From positions 25,053,967 through 25,117,966 of the forward strand of contig OZ022351.1 of assembly GCA_963989245.1 (NCBI GenBank): 64,000 nucleotides of DNA. The letters run 5' to 3'. This document shows positions 21,952 through 34,672 of this stretch, one piece after another. The translations under genes were made by a program, and so were the position numbers. Source of the stretch: Nansenia antarctica. Its lineage: Eukaryota; Chordata; Actinopteri; Argentiniformes; Microstomatidae. The stretch's first letter is position 1; each line of letters starts with the position of its first letter. The notes below the pieces were generated by a model. It saw only the letters and a list, made by a program, of their open reading frames with translations. It did no database searches and was not told where the DNA came from.

Positions 21952-24436
21952 ACTGACCGCTGTCAAGCAGAGCATTTTCAAAAAAGCCTCTTCAGACCTC
22001 TTCAAAGTTGTGTAGTAAAGACAAAGGGAAGAGTGTGCCGCTGTCAAGCCGGAGAGCGATTGATGTTTCACAACGGCCGACCTCACCAAGCAAGGGAGGC
22101 CTCATGTGGAGACGAAAGAAAAAATAAAAGAGCATACATTTTTAAAGAGGAGCAAGACTTTGATTTATGTCTTTGATTTATGTCTTTTGCTACACATTAG
22201 CCATGCCTGGGAGCAGGTAATGGAGTTGTGTTTAACCCCAGCCACATGCTGAAACTTTAGGGAGGCCTGGGGAGATGCTATTTGTCATTAGGGCCTCACA
22301 CAGGCGGATAATCCGGAGCTTTGTTTGATCTGCTGTCTTGTAGTTTTACAGAAGGCGATCAATACTCAGTGTGGAGGCCTACCTTTCTGTCCTCATGTCA
22401 CCTACCTAGCCATATAGAACTTTTTTTATTTTTTTATATCACTTAAACCATTGAAATCTCACAGGATACATTAAAGTATCTTGGTATTGTTGGAATCACT
22501 AAATGTGAAAACATTATATTCTAATCTATTCTAGATTAAAAATTGCTCATTTAAATTGTGTGGGCTGTATAGGTTCAAGGTATGAATGCTAATTGGCTTT
22601 TTTTTACTTCCTTTTGTAATGTGGTGGTCTGACTTTACTGACTGAGCGTAAATGGGTGGTTATTGTTTCATTTTGTGCTGACACATTGTCTGTGGGATCT
22701 TCCCTAATTTGTGCACCGATTCTCAATTTAAAGTTACTTCACCTGTCAATACTGTTGTCATAGAACCATCCTACACATTACAATGTACAGTACATGCAAT
22801 CTATTGGGGGCTTATGCCTAGACAATATACAGTTAGCTATGACTTTTCTGAGTCTTCAAACTAATTATAAACACTTGTATAAAGCAATTTATCAATATTG
22901 TGTGATCATCACTTCTGCACTGACCTGCTCTAATCCTGTGTGCACTAAAATAGATTTAGTCCACAGAGGACAAGCCACTCTATGAAACCCCTGCGGTCTT
23001 CTAATAAATGGCTTATACTGTAGGTGTTTTAACTGATTCTAAGCCAACCAATGGCTGTTAAGTTATTATAACATCTTTACAAACCCTCCAAATGATGTAA
23101 AGTGGTACCCAGCAAGGTAATGGCCTATTTGTACCACTGAAGTTCTGCAGCAACGCAACGATTTGAGACAGTGGAGGGCCAGTATCCTGAAAGACGTCAG
23201 ACATGTTTGTGATAGCACTGTGCACGAGGTGTCACACTTATGGGGCCAATCACATGCAGAATCATGCCATGTACACACAGGTAGGTTTGGTAGCTTGAGC
23301 TTATTCAGCAGGGCTGGGTTCCCCATTCAGCACCTTGTCCCAATGTCCTTGTGAAGAAATACGTTTTGTATACTTATGTCAGGTCATTTAAGGATTCCAT
23401 AATATGCAAATGACGCAACATTCTTCCTGAGGGTTTCTTTCCCTACTGACTATTCAGAGGAAAGCTGAGTGTTATTGATTTTTTTGCTTCTGGTTCTGGT
23501 TGTGAACTATTCCACTGTACTTGATGTGTATCTAAAAGCATGGAACTGTGGGTGTAGTCTTTTAGTAAAAATGCCTCCAGCAAGCTCAATTCTGTGTCTG
23601 GAATATAGTAAACAAAAATGTTAAACTTTAAGTACAGCCGAAATAATGCTTAAGACTGCCCAGCTCATGTTTTTGACATTATGTTTTATGTCCGTGGGCT
23701 AGCATCTTCCAAAGGGACTATACAATGAGGTGAGGTGAAAACGGTCACATAAAGATGAACTGAAAAAGATGTTGGCGTCACATATTGGTTAAGAGTTCCT
23801 CTTTTCATCCTCGGCATCACTTTCAACACAGAACGGTTCAAACCGAAGAAAGGGTTCCATTAAACGAGAAGTCAGACTCAATAACCTGAACAAAGCTTTC
23901 AGACGCAGCACAACTCTTATAGCTGAGAGGTGGAATTTTTCAGCTTTATAAAATTAAAGGCCCTCAGCAAAAAACGCTGAAGAAAAAAAGAGTAGGGAGG
24001 GAGTGAGGGAGGGAGCAAGGAAGCAAGACAAAGGTGACTGGCAGTCAAAGTGGCAGTTTGATAGTAAATAAGATCTTGAGCCACAGGAGCGGTTAACTCT
24101 GGAATGCTTTAGGCTGGCCTTTAATGTGACAGAGGTCTGAAGTAGACAGATTAGACCGAGACCCTTGGACCTATGAAATATCACCTCTCTCAATAAGCTG
24201 GGATCTCCAGCTTGGTCGGGAACTTTATACTCCCTCTTCTCAGTGTTGAGTCTGGTTAGACTGTCAAGTGGTTCCGCTAATGCAATATTATATGATGTTA
24301 AAACTTACCAGGCTGGTCCAAGTCAAGTGGCAATGTCAGTAGACTCACAAGACTGCAATCACTGGCCAGCTAGCGCTTTAGGGAAATGATTAACATAACA
24401 ATAAAGAAACCGGCGGAGTCATATCACAGTGCTACA
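21952..24436. other. Unassigned unique sequence
   Basis: 2.5 kb with no recognised gene, RNA or repeat. A few ORFs (for example 23066-23326 minus) show no domain. Confidence 0.35.
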
Positions 24437-24725
24437 TAATAATAATAATAATAATAATAATTCATTGTATTTATAGCGCTTTTCCAAGGCTCAAAGACGC
24501 TGACAATATGGGAAAAACAGAAAACACAGAAACAACAAGCAACAGATGACATGAGCAGATAGAACACAGAGTTAACGAACGGGGAACACAGTAACGCAGC
24601 AATGTCCAGGGGGGGGAGGGGGGTGGCAGGGTTAGGGGAGATGGTTAGGGGCAGGGGAGGTTGTATGCATGGGAGAACAGGTAGGTTTTGAGGTGGGATT
24701 TAAAAGTGGAGAGTGAGGAGGAGAT
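24437..24725. repeat. Dispersed fish repeat with AAT tail
   Basis: An AAT run (24437-24462) adjoins ttcattgtatttatagcgct and tttccaaggctcaaagacgc, a recurrent teleost 3' repeat motif also seen near 58718. G-rich sequence follows, then acaggtaggttttgaggtgg. It is likely the 3' part of a LINE or SINE, inserted so that the tail is at the left. Confidence 0.55.
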
Positions 24726-25300
24726 ATATGTTATGTAAAATGAGTTTAGATTAATTCTAGAGACAGATTGTACGTGAAACAAATACTAGGAGCTTTCCTA
24801 AGAGAAGCCGAGGGAGGGTCCAGGGTAGGGAAAACAGATGCCAAAACTAATACAAACTCCCATCTTAATTGGAAACAAAATCCTAATGTGTAATGAACAT
24901 AATCAACCTCGCATTTAAAATCAGGTGTTGATAATAACGAGCGGCTGTGTTTTGAAGGAACGCTTCATTAGTGCGAATGAGCATTTGATTTCCGTGTCTT
25001 TGATGTGACTTCACATGGCAACACCGGACCGGGATGGCTAATGAAGCTTTGACAACGACCGCGTCGAGTTCAGTGAATGTCAGCGCTTCCTTTGACATTA
25101 AAAGTTAACAAGAGACCATAAGTCCCTTTGATGTGACACACCGGAAGTTCCGGAAGCTTTTGATGCTTTAGTTTAACAAACTCAAACACTGAGATATACA
25201 ATTGGACAATGTGCGGAGACACCCCCCCCCCCGACACCTCACCTGCAGAGACTGAACCAGGGAACCTGAATAGTCTTCACTTCCCTGTTCATCTAGCGTT

Positions 25301-25321
25301 ATAATCTAGATTCTAGATTAT
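25301..25321. repeat. Perfect 21-bp palindrome
   Basis: ataatctaga, then a central t, then tctagattat: ten-base arms are exact inverses. It could be a dimeric protein site or chance in AT-rich DNA. Confidence 0.8.
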
Positions 25322-26940
25322 TCCTTTTTTTTATTTATCGCATAGACATCCAGCTATAAACTTGGTAAGTCAGTCAGGCACTAAGTCAGAGAAGAAATGA
25401 ACGCTGTCTATTAAAACAAGAATATATTCATTTGCTACGTATAATTTATGTCTAAACTGCAGGTTGTATTTGTCGAGATTACCGTTTGATAAGAATGCAC
25501 GCAACAAATACATACATTGAAAATCCTATTGTCTGTGTGCGCTCGGAGTCGAGATCCCAAACTAATTGTGAACAACTTGTTCCGAAAGTGGACTCAAAAG
25601 CAACGACACAGGTACCTGTACTTATTGATGGCGCTATGCTAATTTGTTTTTCCCAGTAGGTGGATCCTCCTTTTTCCAAAGAGAGGAGAGCCTAATTAAT
25701 TTTCAGATTCGAGCTTTGATGTATCTAATTGCTCTAAGCTTCTCGACTTCATTAGTCAGTGAGCTTCCTCAGCGGACAGTGAGCTGGGTCCCCATGGTTG
25801 CTGTGGGAGGCTTTACCTGGGTATTTATAGGAACATTATTATTAGACATGCTGTTACAGCTCCAACTACTGCTTTTCACAGAACTTTCGAACCCTAAGCT
25901 GTCAACCCATATACTCATCATCATCATCAGCTAGGTCAGTGTTGCAGAGGTGGAAGAAAAACAGTATTTCCTTTTGGTTGAATACTACGGTGATCGTTTG
26001 TTCGTAATATCTTGTTGATCATGGTGGTTCTGTCTGCAGTGTGTTCAATAAGGAATCTACCCTACGTGTATTGTCGTACGTAGCAGTGACTGTATCTGAC
26101 TGAGGTGCAGATCGAGGTGCATGCGGTCGATTTGAAGTTTCGATCAAGACCTATTTCAAAGTTGTCAAAACAAAAAAAGATTTCCCCCTTGCTTTATCGA
26201 TCTGACCTTCAGATAAAAGGAAGCCAGCCGCATGGAAGTCTATTTTCAATAACAGTTTAGTAAGAAAATAATCCATTCCCTAGTCCCCGATGAAAGTGAA
26301 ATATTAAGGGCTTGCTTTCTTGGCTCTTGCTGCCTGCTGCTGCTACCGACGTTTCTAGAACATTCTGTACCTCTGTGACACTGATGAGGATGGGTTTGAG
26401 GTTAAACGAAAGACAATCCGCTAAGACCTAGCTGGATCTTGGACTTGAGATTTCTCTGACAATCCATGACAAGGAAAACTCCAACTCATATACTGGAAGT
26501 CCAAGACAGTAAATGCAATGGGATTATATGATATACACCTACTATTTATTTAGTTAGTCTTTCCCTGGTATATCCACAGGATGACAGGGGTGACAGGAAG
26601 CAAAAGAAGGGAGAAAGAGAGGAGGCAAGGAGGCAGGGATGACACGACTTGCACTCCCCTAGATTGATAAGAGATTTGTGTCGAGGGCTGGAGTATTTGA
26701 CATAACCCTCTTTGTGAGGAATGTGTCCATTAAAACTAATGAGTCGATCACCCGGTTCCAGAAATCTGAACCCAATTGACATTTAGTAGATGAACATGCC
26801 AACGGCCTACGAGGATATGCTCGTCTGCTCCCCCCCCCCCTCTCCCGCTGTGAGATGGTCTGATCTGTCTGACACCTCATTACTTGAAGCGATTAATATC
26901 GATAGGGAGAAGACACTTTTGGGTAATGCTTCTGATTTCC

Positions 26941-26958
26941 TTCTAGAATCTTCTAGAA
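26941..26958. promoter_or_regulatory. Heat-shock-element-like motif
   Basis: TTCtaGAAtcTTCtaGAA is four perfect alternating TTC/GAA modules with 2-bp spacing, the HSF trimer consensus, and a further GAAG follows. No promoter or gene is identified beside it, so function is unproven. Confidence 0.4.
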
Positions 26959-28171
26959 GAAGATTAATGGCCGAGGAAGACATGTTGTTGAAATGATGGA
27001 CTCTAATAACGTTTGCCTGCTGTCAGCACCCATCCTAAAAATGCTTTGCCTCGCCTCATGTCACTAATTTGGGATGTAATGATGATGGCAGTGGGTATAG
27101 GGTACCGCGGCTCGCCATAATGATTCAGACTCCTGGGAATTGTGCAGCAGGACAGAACAGACTGACACGCGAAAGACACACAAACACATCGTGAACGAAT
27201 ACCTCATTAATTCTCCTGACTCTGTGTCTTCCCAGTTTGGACGACAAAGAGAGGCGATGGGATACACAACAACAACTTTTCAATCCAGAAAACCAGTCTA
27301 GAAAAAGAGAGGAAGGCCCGCATGAGCCATTTTAACAACGGTTTAGTGGATATATGACATGCTGGTGCTATCCTCGGTGGCATGTTATCGCACAGGATTG
27401 AAGTCATAAAATTGCCATTTTAGTTCAAAGCATGTGTATTTTTGGTGATAGCTTATATTTTCTTACCTCCTACTAGAACGGTTTCCCACATGCCATGACG
27501 TATGACTGGCTCCGAAGCGTGACATGTTTAGCCTGTTCGTAAAGTTAACACCCAGAGTCAAATATAACCCCTTCACCAGCTTTCTTTTTGTCTACACATT
27601 TTATTGATAATAGTGCCTTCTAGCTATATCTGGCATTACTTACCCAAATAGCTCCGTGAATGACTAACCATACCACCTAATCACTCGGTGCGTCTGTTCT
27701 CGAGAAAAGCCAGGAAGCAAAACTGCCAAAACTGTGGGGCCTAATGATGCTGGGTTGAGCATTTTTGCAAGTTGGTTTTTGGTGGTGGGAATTGTACTCA
27801 TTAGCAGGTTTTGGACCGAGTATGTAGGCAGGCCCCTTAGCCTTTTTCACACAGGTCTGGGAACTTGCTGACTCGCGGAAGCACCTTGTTTCACCTTATC
27901 TGTTGCTTGACCGTCTGTGGTTGATTTGTGCAGTGGAAGGAATAATTGGTGGTGCGTTGTGTTTTTTTTTCACAATAGTATTATCATCATTTTGTAATGA
28001 TATGCGTTTTAAAGAGGAGAAGGCACTGGGGAACGAAGAAGCAGTTTTTTTGGGCGATATTCAGCAAATATGGTCACCACAAGCATCCCACTTCTGTACA
28101 TGGGCTACTAGGGAGTACATTAGTCACAAAACTATGCAGGACATTTGTAGACCACTGATGTACTGTAGTTG

Positions 28172-28250
28172 TGCACACAAACGCACGCACGCGCACACAC
28201 ACACACACACACATACACATACACATACACATACAAACACACACACAGAC
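28172..28250. repeat. CA/CATA microsatellite
   Basis: CA repeats with CGCA and CATA variants. Confidence 0.95.
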
Positions 28251-28626
28251 AGTATATATAGCTACTGCTATAAAGCTACTGTCTATATATTCTCTGAGTG
28301 TGTCTGTTTGTCTGATATGTCACACTAAAGGAAGAAAGCACACACTGTCTCTAAAGCGTCCAGCGAGGCACGTTTAAATCGTTAAGTAAGACTCCCTTTA
28401 GCAAGAAAATATCACTTTTAATTTGACTCAGGCTGCTCTGCATTAAAAAAAGCCCCGGTACTGATGATCCATAATTCACTCTCATTAAGTCACATTAATT
28501 TTCAGGGCCCAGATCGTGATTTCTGCTGACAGCACACAAAGGAAAGTCTTCATCAGCAGACTAGCTTGTCTGCTGCTAAAACGGAGCTAGAACGCGTCCA
28601 GGGTGAACCAGGGGAAGCAACAGAAG
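28251..28626. other. Unique sequence upstream of the candidate exon
   Basis: AT-rich with ataattcactctcattaag and cattaattttcagg words at 28470-28506. It could be promoter/5' UTR of the exon at 28627, or a conserved non-coding element. Confidence 0.3.
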
Positions 28627-28672
28627 ATGCTGCGCTGGGTGCTCATCATCACCTGTTTACACAGCTCTCATT
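28627..28672 (+). CDS. Candidate first coding exon encoding a signal peptide
   Basis: An ATG with A at -3 (cagaagATG) opens 15 codons reading MLRWVLIITCLHSSH: a charged residue, then a hydrophobic core (WVLIITCL), as in secretory signal peptides. One extra base follows, then T|GTGAGT, a strong 5' splice-donor match, so the exon would end in phase 1. The upstream 200 bp is free of repeats. No downstream exon could be paired, and the protein family is not recognised. Chance is possible because the exon is only 46 bp. Confidence 0.35.
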
Positions 28673-28884
28673 GTGAGTACTCAACGGACCTCTTGGCAGC
28701 CATGTCTGAACAAATGTGATATCGGTCCCAAATTGATATTGTGAAGGAGTGTTACTGTATATCAGCTTCTCTGTAAAAAAAAAAAAGAATGATCATAAGT
28801 GCAGTGTTTTGGTTTGGTCATTTAGATAAAAAAATAAAAAAGGATTTGATGTCACCAAGAGCTATCTAAGTATTCATATTCCAG
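28673..28884. other. Putative intron start, nothing else recognised
   Basis: Contains an A-run near 28775. No other feature. Confidence 0.3.

Positions 28885-28911
<27 letters not shown>
28885..28911. repeat. CA microsatellite
   Basis: About 13 CA units followed by ATATAT. Confidence 0.95.
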
Positions 28912-28916
<5 letters not shown>

Positions 28917-29150
28917 TGTTTACCATTTCATGGCTATGTGCTTAGTTCGCCTTGCACTGTATTTACATTTGAAAACACTAGCACTCATTAATTAAAAGGG
29001 AGCCCAAAGTTGTCCGCCTCTGTGGTGCCGAGGCCGATCCGCCCCACTGAACCATTTCCATTTGCCCTTGGCTTTCCAGGAGGATCAGGGGGAGAAATCT
29101 CCATACCACGTTTGTTCTTGTCAACCTATGGGCCCCACCATTAAACCAGT

Positions 29151-29152
<2 letters not shown>

Positions 29153-29204
<52 letters not shown>
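29153..29204. repeat. TG microsatellite
   Basis: About 26 TG units, leading into a GA run. Confidence 0.97.
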
Positions 29205-29205
<1 letters not shown>

Positions 29206-29355
29206 TAGAGAGAGAGAAGGAAGTTGGTGAGGGGTGGAAAGAAGAGAGGAGAGCGGAAGAAGTGAGGGATAAGTAGGGGAAGGAAGCTGATGAGGGAGAG
29301 GGTGGAAGACGGGGGGAGGGGGGGACGACAAGAAGGGAAGTGGAGGTCTGATGAG
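29205..29355. repeat. Purine-rich dispersed block, copy 1
   Basis: Contains aagaagagaggagag, gaagaagtgagggataagta, ggggaaggaagct and gaagggaagtggagg. The same series occurs in order at 36485-36625. A microsatellite precedes each copy, TG then GA here and GA there. Confidence 0.8.
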
Positions 29356-30708
29356 AGAGAGACTTAGGTCTGTTTACTCTATTTCGTTTGTGTATTATTG
29401 TGGTGGTGTTTATAATGTATGTGCTGGGCTGTTTTGAATTTCTCCATCTACGTATGTAATTGTGTCTGTTCAGGGAAGGGTTACTGTTCGTCTAGTAGTA
29501 CAATAACAGTGTGGTTTTGTGCGTGTGTGTGCATGCATGTGCGTCCCTGTGATAGATGGTTGTGTCTTTGTGTCCTGATGCATGGATGGGTGTGTGTTCC
29601 CGTGCCCTAGGGACAGATGTCTGAGACAGTAGGGAAGCTTGCTCACTAGACTGCATGGAGGTTGCACAAACAGAGCTTGACAAGTCGGCGACTTAACGTG
29701 GTATGGTAGAAAGCGGCCATGACTGTGCCCCCAATCATGATGGAAAGATGCTGACAATTACGTACTTTATTAGGGATTTTAAAATTCTCCCAGGGAGAAG
29801 ACACCAACCATGATGGATAATAGTAATTTCGTTCATTTCCAACAAAGAAGAGCAGTTCGGTCATACAAATGTTAAGGGCTTCAGAATTGAACGGGGTTTT
29901 GAATGTGCACATGAATCATCATTATATTATACTGTAAGTGCACAGTAACCACATTCAGGTATTTTACTAACTATTATTTATATCATCACTTTAATCCTCA
30001 TCACCATCCTCCTCCTCCTCGTGATCAACAATTAATATTAAGTTCGCCTCAACAGAACGATATTCAAAACTCATAAATGCATGCTCTTTTTGTTCAGCAC
30101 ACCTTTCCCTCTTTTGTAACTCACCTTTGGCTCTGTTATGCTTCTACAATAAACCCATTATGTATTCTAAACACAGTAGCAGGGTCTCATGTAAATCTCC
30201 ACCTTGCAATATTGCCAGATAATTGTGAGACAAATAGAACACACTTTTCCATTTGCCAGACATTAGGACGAGGTGATAATTAACATGCTATACCCGCTAT
30301 TCCCGCAATTGGTTTTTACAATTGGCTCTGCGCAAGGTCTCCCCAACAGCACTTATGTCATTAATATAACAAAACCATTTTCAAAGGACTACACGTGTTG
30401 GGGAGGCTTCTCTCATCCGTGGTCGCGGCTCTGGAGAAACCAAATAAAGAGCCGGCAATTACAGTTCTGATGGGGGGGTGTGTGGGGCCAGAGAAAGAGT
30501 TGCTGAAATGCTGTTCTCCTGGCTAGGTTGTAGGATTTAGTGTTTACCTACTGGCCCCTCTGACTGGCTTTAGAATACATTAGTGGGAGACAGAGAATTG
30601 GAGGGATGTAATGAATGTTAAAGCGGGTGGGATGAATACCTCTTATTAGTATAGGGGGGAGGGGAGGGGATGGGAAGGGGAGGGTCACTAACAACACGAT
30701 GCAGAGCC
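29356..30708. other. Unassigned unique sequence
   Basis: 1.3 kb with no recognised gene. It includes a CCTCCTCCTC tract near 30008 and G-rich sequence near 30655. Confidence 0.35.
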
Positions 30709-32608
30709 GTAGGAACTGACCTCTAGGAACTGTCCTCTAGGAACTGACCTTTAGGAACTGACCTCTAGGAACTGACCTCTAGGAACTGTCCTCTAGGAAC
30801 TGACCTCTAGGAACTGTCCTCTAGGAACTGACCTCTAGGAACTGTCCTTTAGGAACTGTCCTTTAGGAACTGACCTCTAGGAACTGACCTCTAGGAACTG
30901 TCCTCTAGGAACTGTCCTTTAGGAACTGTCCTTTAGGAACTGACCTCTAGGAACTGACCTCTAGGAACTGTCCTCTAGGAACTGACCTCTAGGAACTGTC
31001 CTTTAGGAACTGACCTCTAGGAACTGACCTCTAGGAACTGTCCTCTAGGAACTGTCCTCTAGGAACTGTCCTCTAGGAACTGTCCTCTAGGAACTGTCCT
31101 CTAGGAACTGTCCTCTAGGAACTGTCCTTTAGGAACTGTCCTTTAGGAACTGACCTCTAGGAACTGTCCTCTAGGAACTGTCCTTTAGGAACTGTCCTCT
31201 AGGAACTGACCTCTAGGAACTGTCCTTTAGGAACTGACCTCTAGGAACTGTCCTCTAGGAACTGACCTCTAGGAACTGTCCTCTAGGAACTGACCTCTAG
31301 GAACTGACCTTTAGGAACTGACCTCTAGGAACTGTCCTTTAGGAACTGTCCTTTAGGAACTGTCCTTTAGGAACTGTCCTCTAGGAACTGTCCTTTAGGA
31401 ACTGTCCTCTAGGAACTGACCTCTAGGAACTGACCTCTAGGAACTGACCTTTAGGAACTGTCCTCTAGGAACTGTCCTCTAGGAACTGACCTCTAGGAAC
31501 TGTCCTTTAGGAACTGTCCTCTAGGAGCTGTCCTTTAGGAACTGTCCTCTAGGAACTGACCTCTAGGAACTGTCCTCTAGGAACTGTCCTCTAGGAACTG
31601 TCCTCTAGGAACTGACCTCTAGGAACTGACCTTTAGGAACTGTCCTCTAGGAACTGACCTCTAGGAACTGTCCTTTAGGAACTGTCCTCTAGGAACTGTC
31701 CTCTAGGAACTGTCCTTTAGGAACTGTCCTCTAGGAACTGTCCTTTAGGAACTGACCTCTAGGAACTGACCTCTAGGAACTGACCTTTAGGAACTGTCCT
31801 CTAGGAACTGTCCTCTAGGAACTGTCCTTTAGGAACTGACCTTTAGGAACTGTCCTCTAGGAACTGACCTCTAGGAAATGTCCTCTAGGAACTGACCTTT
31901 AGGAACTGTCCTCTAGGAACTGTCCTCTAGGAACTGTCCTTTAGGAACTGTCCTCTAGGAACTGTCCTTTAGGAACTGACCTTTAGGAACTGTCCTCTAG
32001 GAACTGACCTCTAGGAAATGTCCTCTAGGAACTGACCTTTAGGAAATGTCCTTTAGGAACTGTCCTCTAGGAACTGACCTTTAGGAACTGTCCTTTAGGA
32101 AATGTCCTTTAGGAACTGTCCTCTAGGAACTGTCCTTTAGGAACTGACCTCTAGGAACTGTCCTCTAGGAACTGTCCTTTAGGAACTGACCTCTAGGAAC
32201 TGTCCTCTAGGAACTGACCTCTAGGAACTGACCTCTAGGAACTGACCTCTAGGAACTGACCTCTAGGAACTGTCCTCTGGGAACTGACCTCTAGGAACTG
32301 TCCTTTAGGAACTGACCTTTAGGAACTGACCTCTAGGAACTGACTTCTAGGAACTGACCTTTAGGAACTGACCTCTAGGAACTGTCCTCTAGGAACTGAC
32401 TTCTAGGAACTGTCCTCTAGGAACTGACCTTTAGGAACTGTCCTCTAGGAACTGTCCTTTAGGAACTGACCTCTAGGAACTGTCCTCTAGGAACTGTCCT
32501 TTAGGAACTGACCTCTAGGAACTGTCCTCTAGGAACTGACCTCTTGGAACTGTCCTCTAGGAACTGTCCTCTAGGAACTGTCCTTTAGGAACTGACCTCT
32601 AGGAACTG
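30709..32608. repeat. 14-bp minisatellite, about 136 copies
   Basis: An uninterrupted 1.9-kb array of the unit gwcctytaggaact. Almost all variation falls at two positions (a/t at the second base, c/t at the sixth), giving four main unit types. Rare variants (aggaaatg, aggagctg, cttctagg, ctctggg, ctcttgg) mark individual units. A block with aggaaatg at 31871-31880 recurs at 32011-32020, exactly 140 bp or ten units apart, with its neighbours also matching. This shows a higher-order duplication. No ORF is kept because 14 is not a multiple of three. Confidence 0.98.
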
Positions 32609-32883
32609 TGTTTTGAGAAGCAGTGGGGATTGGGGACAGTGTTGTTTTCATATTTCTGTATGTATGTATGTATGTATTTTCTGCTTTCTTTTTTATTTGA
32701 AAACAAGCAGGGTAACCGCTCCAAGCCTTCAGGCTGCATCACTCAGTCATGTAGGGTATGTAAGATAATATATATATATATAAAGGACAGCAACAACTGT
32801 GTTTTTATGAATCACTTCCTTGTGTATCAGGCAGCAGATGAAGAGGTCAGTGGAGTGGTTTACTTAGTTTTCCATTAGCACTT
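32609..32883. other. Spacer with TATG and TA repeats
   Basis: Short ATGT tetranucleotides (32659-32676) and a TA run (32769-32782). No gene is seen. Confidence 0.4.
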
Positions 32884-33014
32884 AATGGGCCGGTTTCAGA
32901 GACAAGGCTTAAGCCTAGTCCTGGACTAAATCACACTTTCAATGTAAAATCTCCATTGAAGATGTTTTTTAGTCTAGGATTAGACTTAAGCCTTGTCTGT
33001 GAAACCGGCCCATT
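32884..33014. mobile_element. Near-perfect palindromic MITE (131 bp)
   Basis: The left arm aatgggccggtttca...acaaggcttaagcctag and its inverse at the right make almost the whole element a palindrome around aaaatctcc. It is of the common fish GGGCCGGTTTC type. No coding potential. The transcript would fold into one long hairpin. Confidence 0.85.
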
Positions 33015-33377
33015 GTGTTTACCCATTTGATCTATCACCCAGTCTGAAGCAGTGTACATAGCATTAACATCTCCATGTCATCCCAACCTGTATGTTAATT
33101 GGTTCGATAGATCTTATAACAACGTGTACTTGGGGCAGTGGACTCAACTCCACGACTCAGGACACATCAGGCTTGATCCACAAGATTAGTTGACTAGAAA
33201 AAGGGTTCGGTACACAGGTGGTCAGTCAATAAGTAGCATATATCCAGAAAAAAACACTAAAGCACAGGACAGGACATTACCGTTTTTGTCACATTTAACT
33301 TGATCACTCAACTTCATCACTGGGTGTGGTGAAAAAGCAGTTGCAAATTGTTGGCCTCATTTGCCTGTTTTGTTTTT

Positions 33378-33420
33378 ACATTTAGCAGACACTTTTATCC
33401 AAAGCAACTTGCAACAAGTA
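33378..33420. repeat. SINE core remnant
   Basis: catttagcagacacttttat followed by ccaaagcaactt matches the core of the SINE at 13818-13975. Confidence 0.6.
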
Positions 33421-34672
33421 CATTTTGTCTAAAGAAGTGAATCATCTATACATCAGTCTTCATCAGCAAAAATCGATGCTAGGACCAGGTGCCGTTGCCT
33501 TAGTTTCCCAACAGTCTAAATATTACATATTAATATTAAATACTAAATATTACATACTGTCGGGGCAATTCAGATGGCTTTTATGTAAGGGTGTTGTTTT
33601 TTTTTTCCTCTCAGCATTATCAGGTGATGTTCTTGAACGTCACGAAACACACGCAAAGATCAGTGAACGTGATTTAAAGTCATCAAGCAAGACATAAAAT
33701 AAATTAGGTTTTAGTGTAGATTGACCCAATACATGCAGTTCACTGGACAATGCATAAGTTGGCCATGTGGCTGTAATCGACGAATCATTTCAGGTGCTCC
33801 GACCATTTGCAACCACAGTTCTTGTGTGTCAGGACCCACTCTTGTGCGATAATAGAGCAGTAATGGGAAGGTGGGTCCATTTTGAAACTAAACAGTCATC
33901 TTAGTAAAGTAAAGTGGAGATGAAAGTATACCAAAGTTACCAAAAAAAACGAGTTTATGTTCATTACTTTACTTTGCCTCAAGGCACTTCTGTCTGTCTG
34001 CGTCGACGTGGTTGTTTACGCCCCACTTATTATTCACAAGTGATAAAGAAACACACAGCTTACCCAGCAGCCCTCACTTCAGAGGTATTGGCTCTAAGCA
34101 TATTTTCCAGGAAGTGTGGCAGAGAAACAGATTAGCATGCGATATGAGATATAAAAGAAAGAGAGAGAGAGAGGGACAAATCTTCAAATAAACCATCTCT
34201 AAGTTGAAATGAAGGGATAGACACAGGAAATGGGTATCAGTGGCTCATCAGCGTAAGACCTCACATAGCTGTGTTTGAACCCACAGCTCTGCGAGTCGCT
34301 GAATAATTCCCATTGACACTCGGCGATAATGAGCTTAAATATGTATTTTAAAGATCTGTTATCACACAGTGTTTGCTGCGGGGATTATATTTCTTGCCCT
34401 GATAACTGTTCTTCTCCCTCTCCCTCTAAAAAAGGAAAATGTCGGAAGTATCATCGAATTGAAGTGGAAAACGAGTCATTAATTGCAATCCAATCCGCGG
34501 CCCGTGTTAAAGCAGGTCCTTACTTCAGGGACTTAAAAATCCATAGAATACAACAAGTGCTTGTCATGATCATTGCCTGATCACATCCATATCTCCTATC
34601 TGCAATTGTTCGGAGTACAACCACCCAAAACCAATAGACGTTTAGGTTTGAAATAATAATAATCCTGATACG
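33421..34672. other. Unassigned sequence, possibly with conserved non-coding segments
   Basis: A GA microsatellite lies near 34158-34175. 34270-34560 is repeat-free, with gtcattaattgcaatc and similar homeodomain-like words. The 83-codon ORF (34329-34580) has no recognised domain. Confidence 0.3.

Larger units (their letters stand above)
24726..28171. other. Mostly unique sequence with a few regulatory-looking motifs
   Basis: No gene is recognised. It includes an AT- and CpG-mixed block at 24870-25100, C-runs at 25224 and 26830, a perfect 21-bp palindrome at 25301 and a heat-shock-like motif at 26941. The 96-codon ORF at 25644-25934 has a hydrophobic stretch but no family match. Confidence 0.35.
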
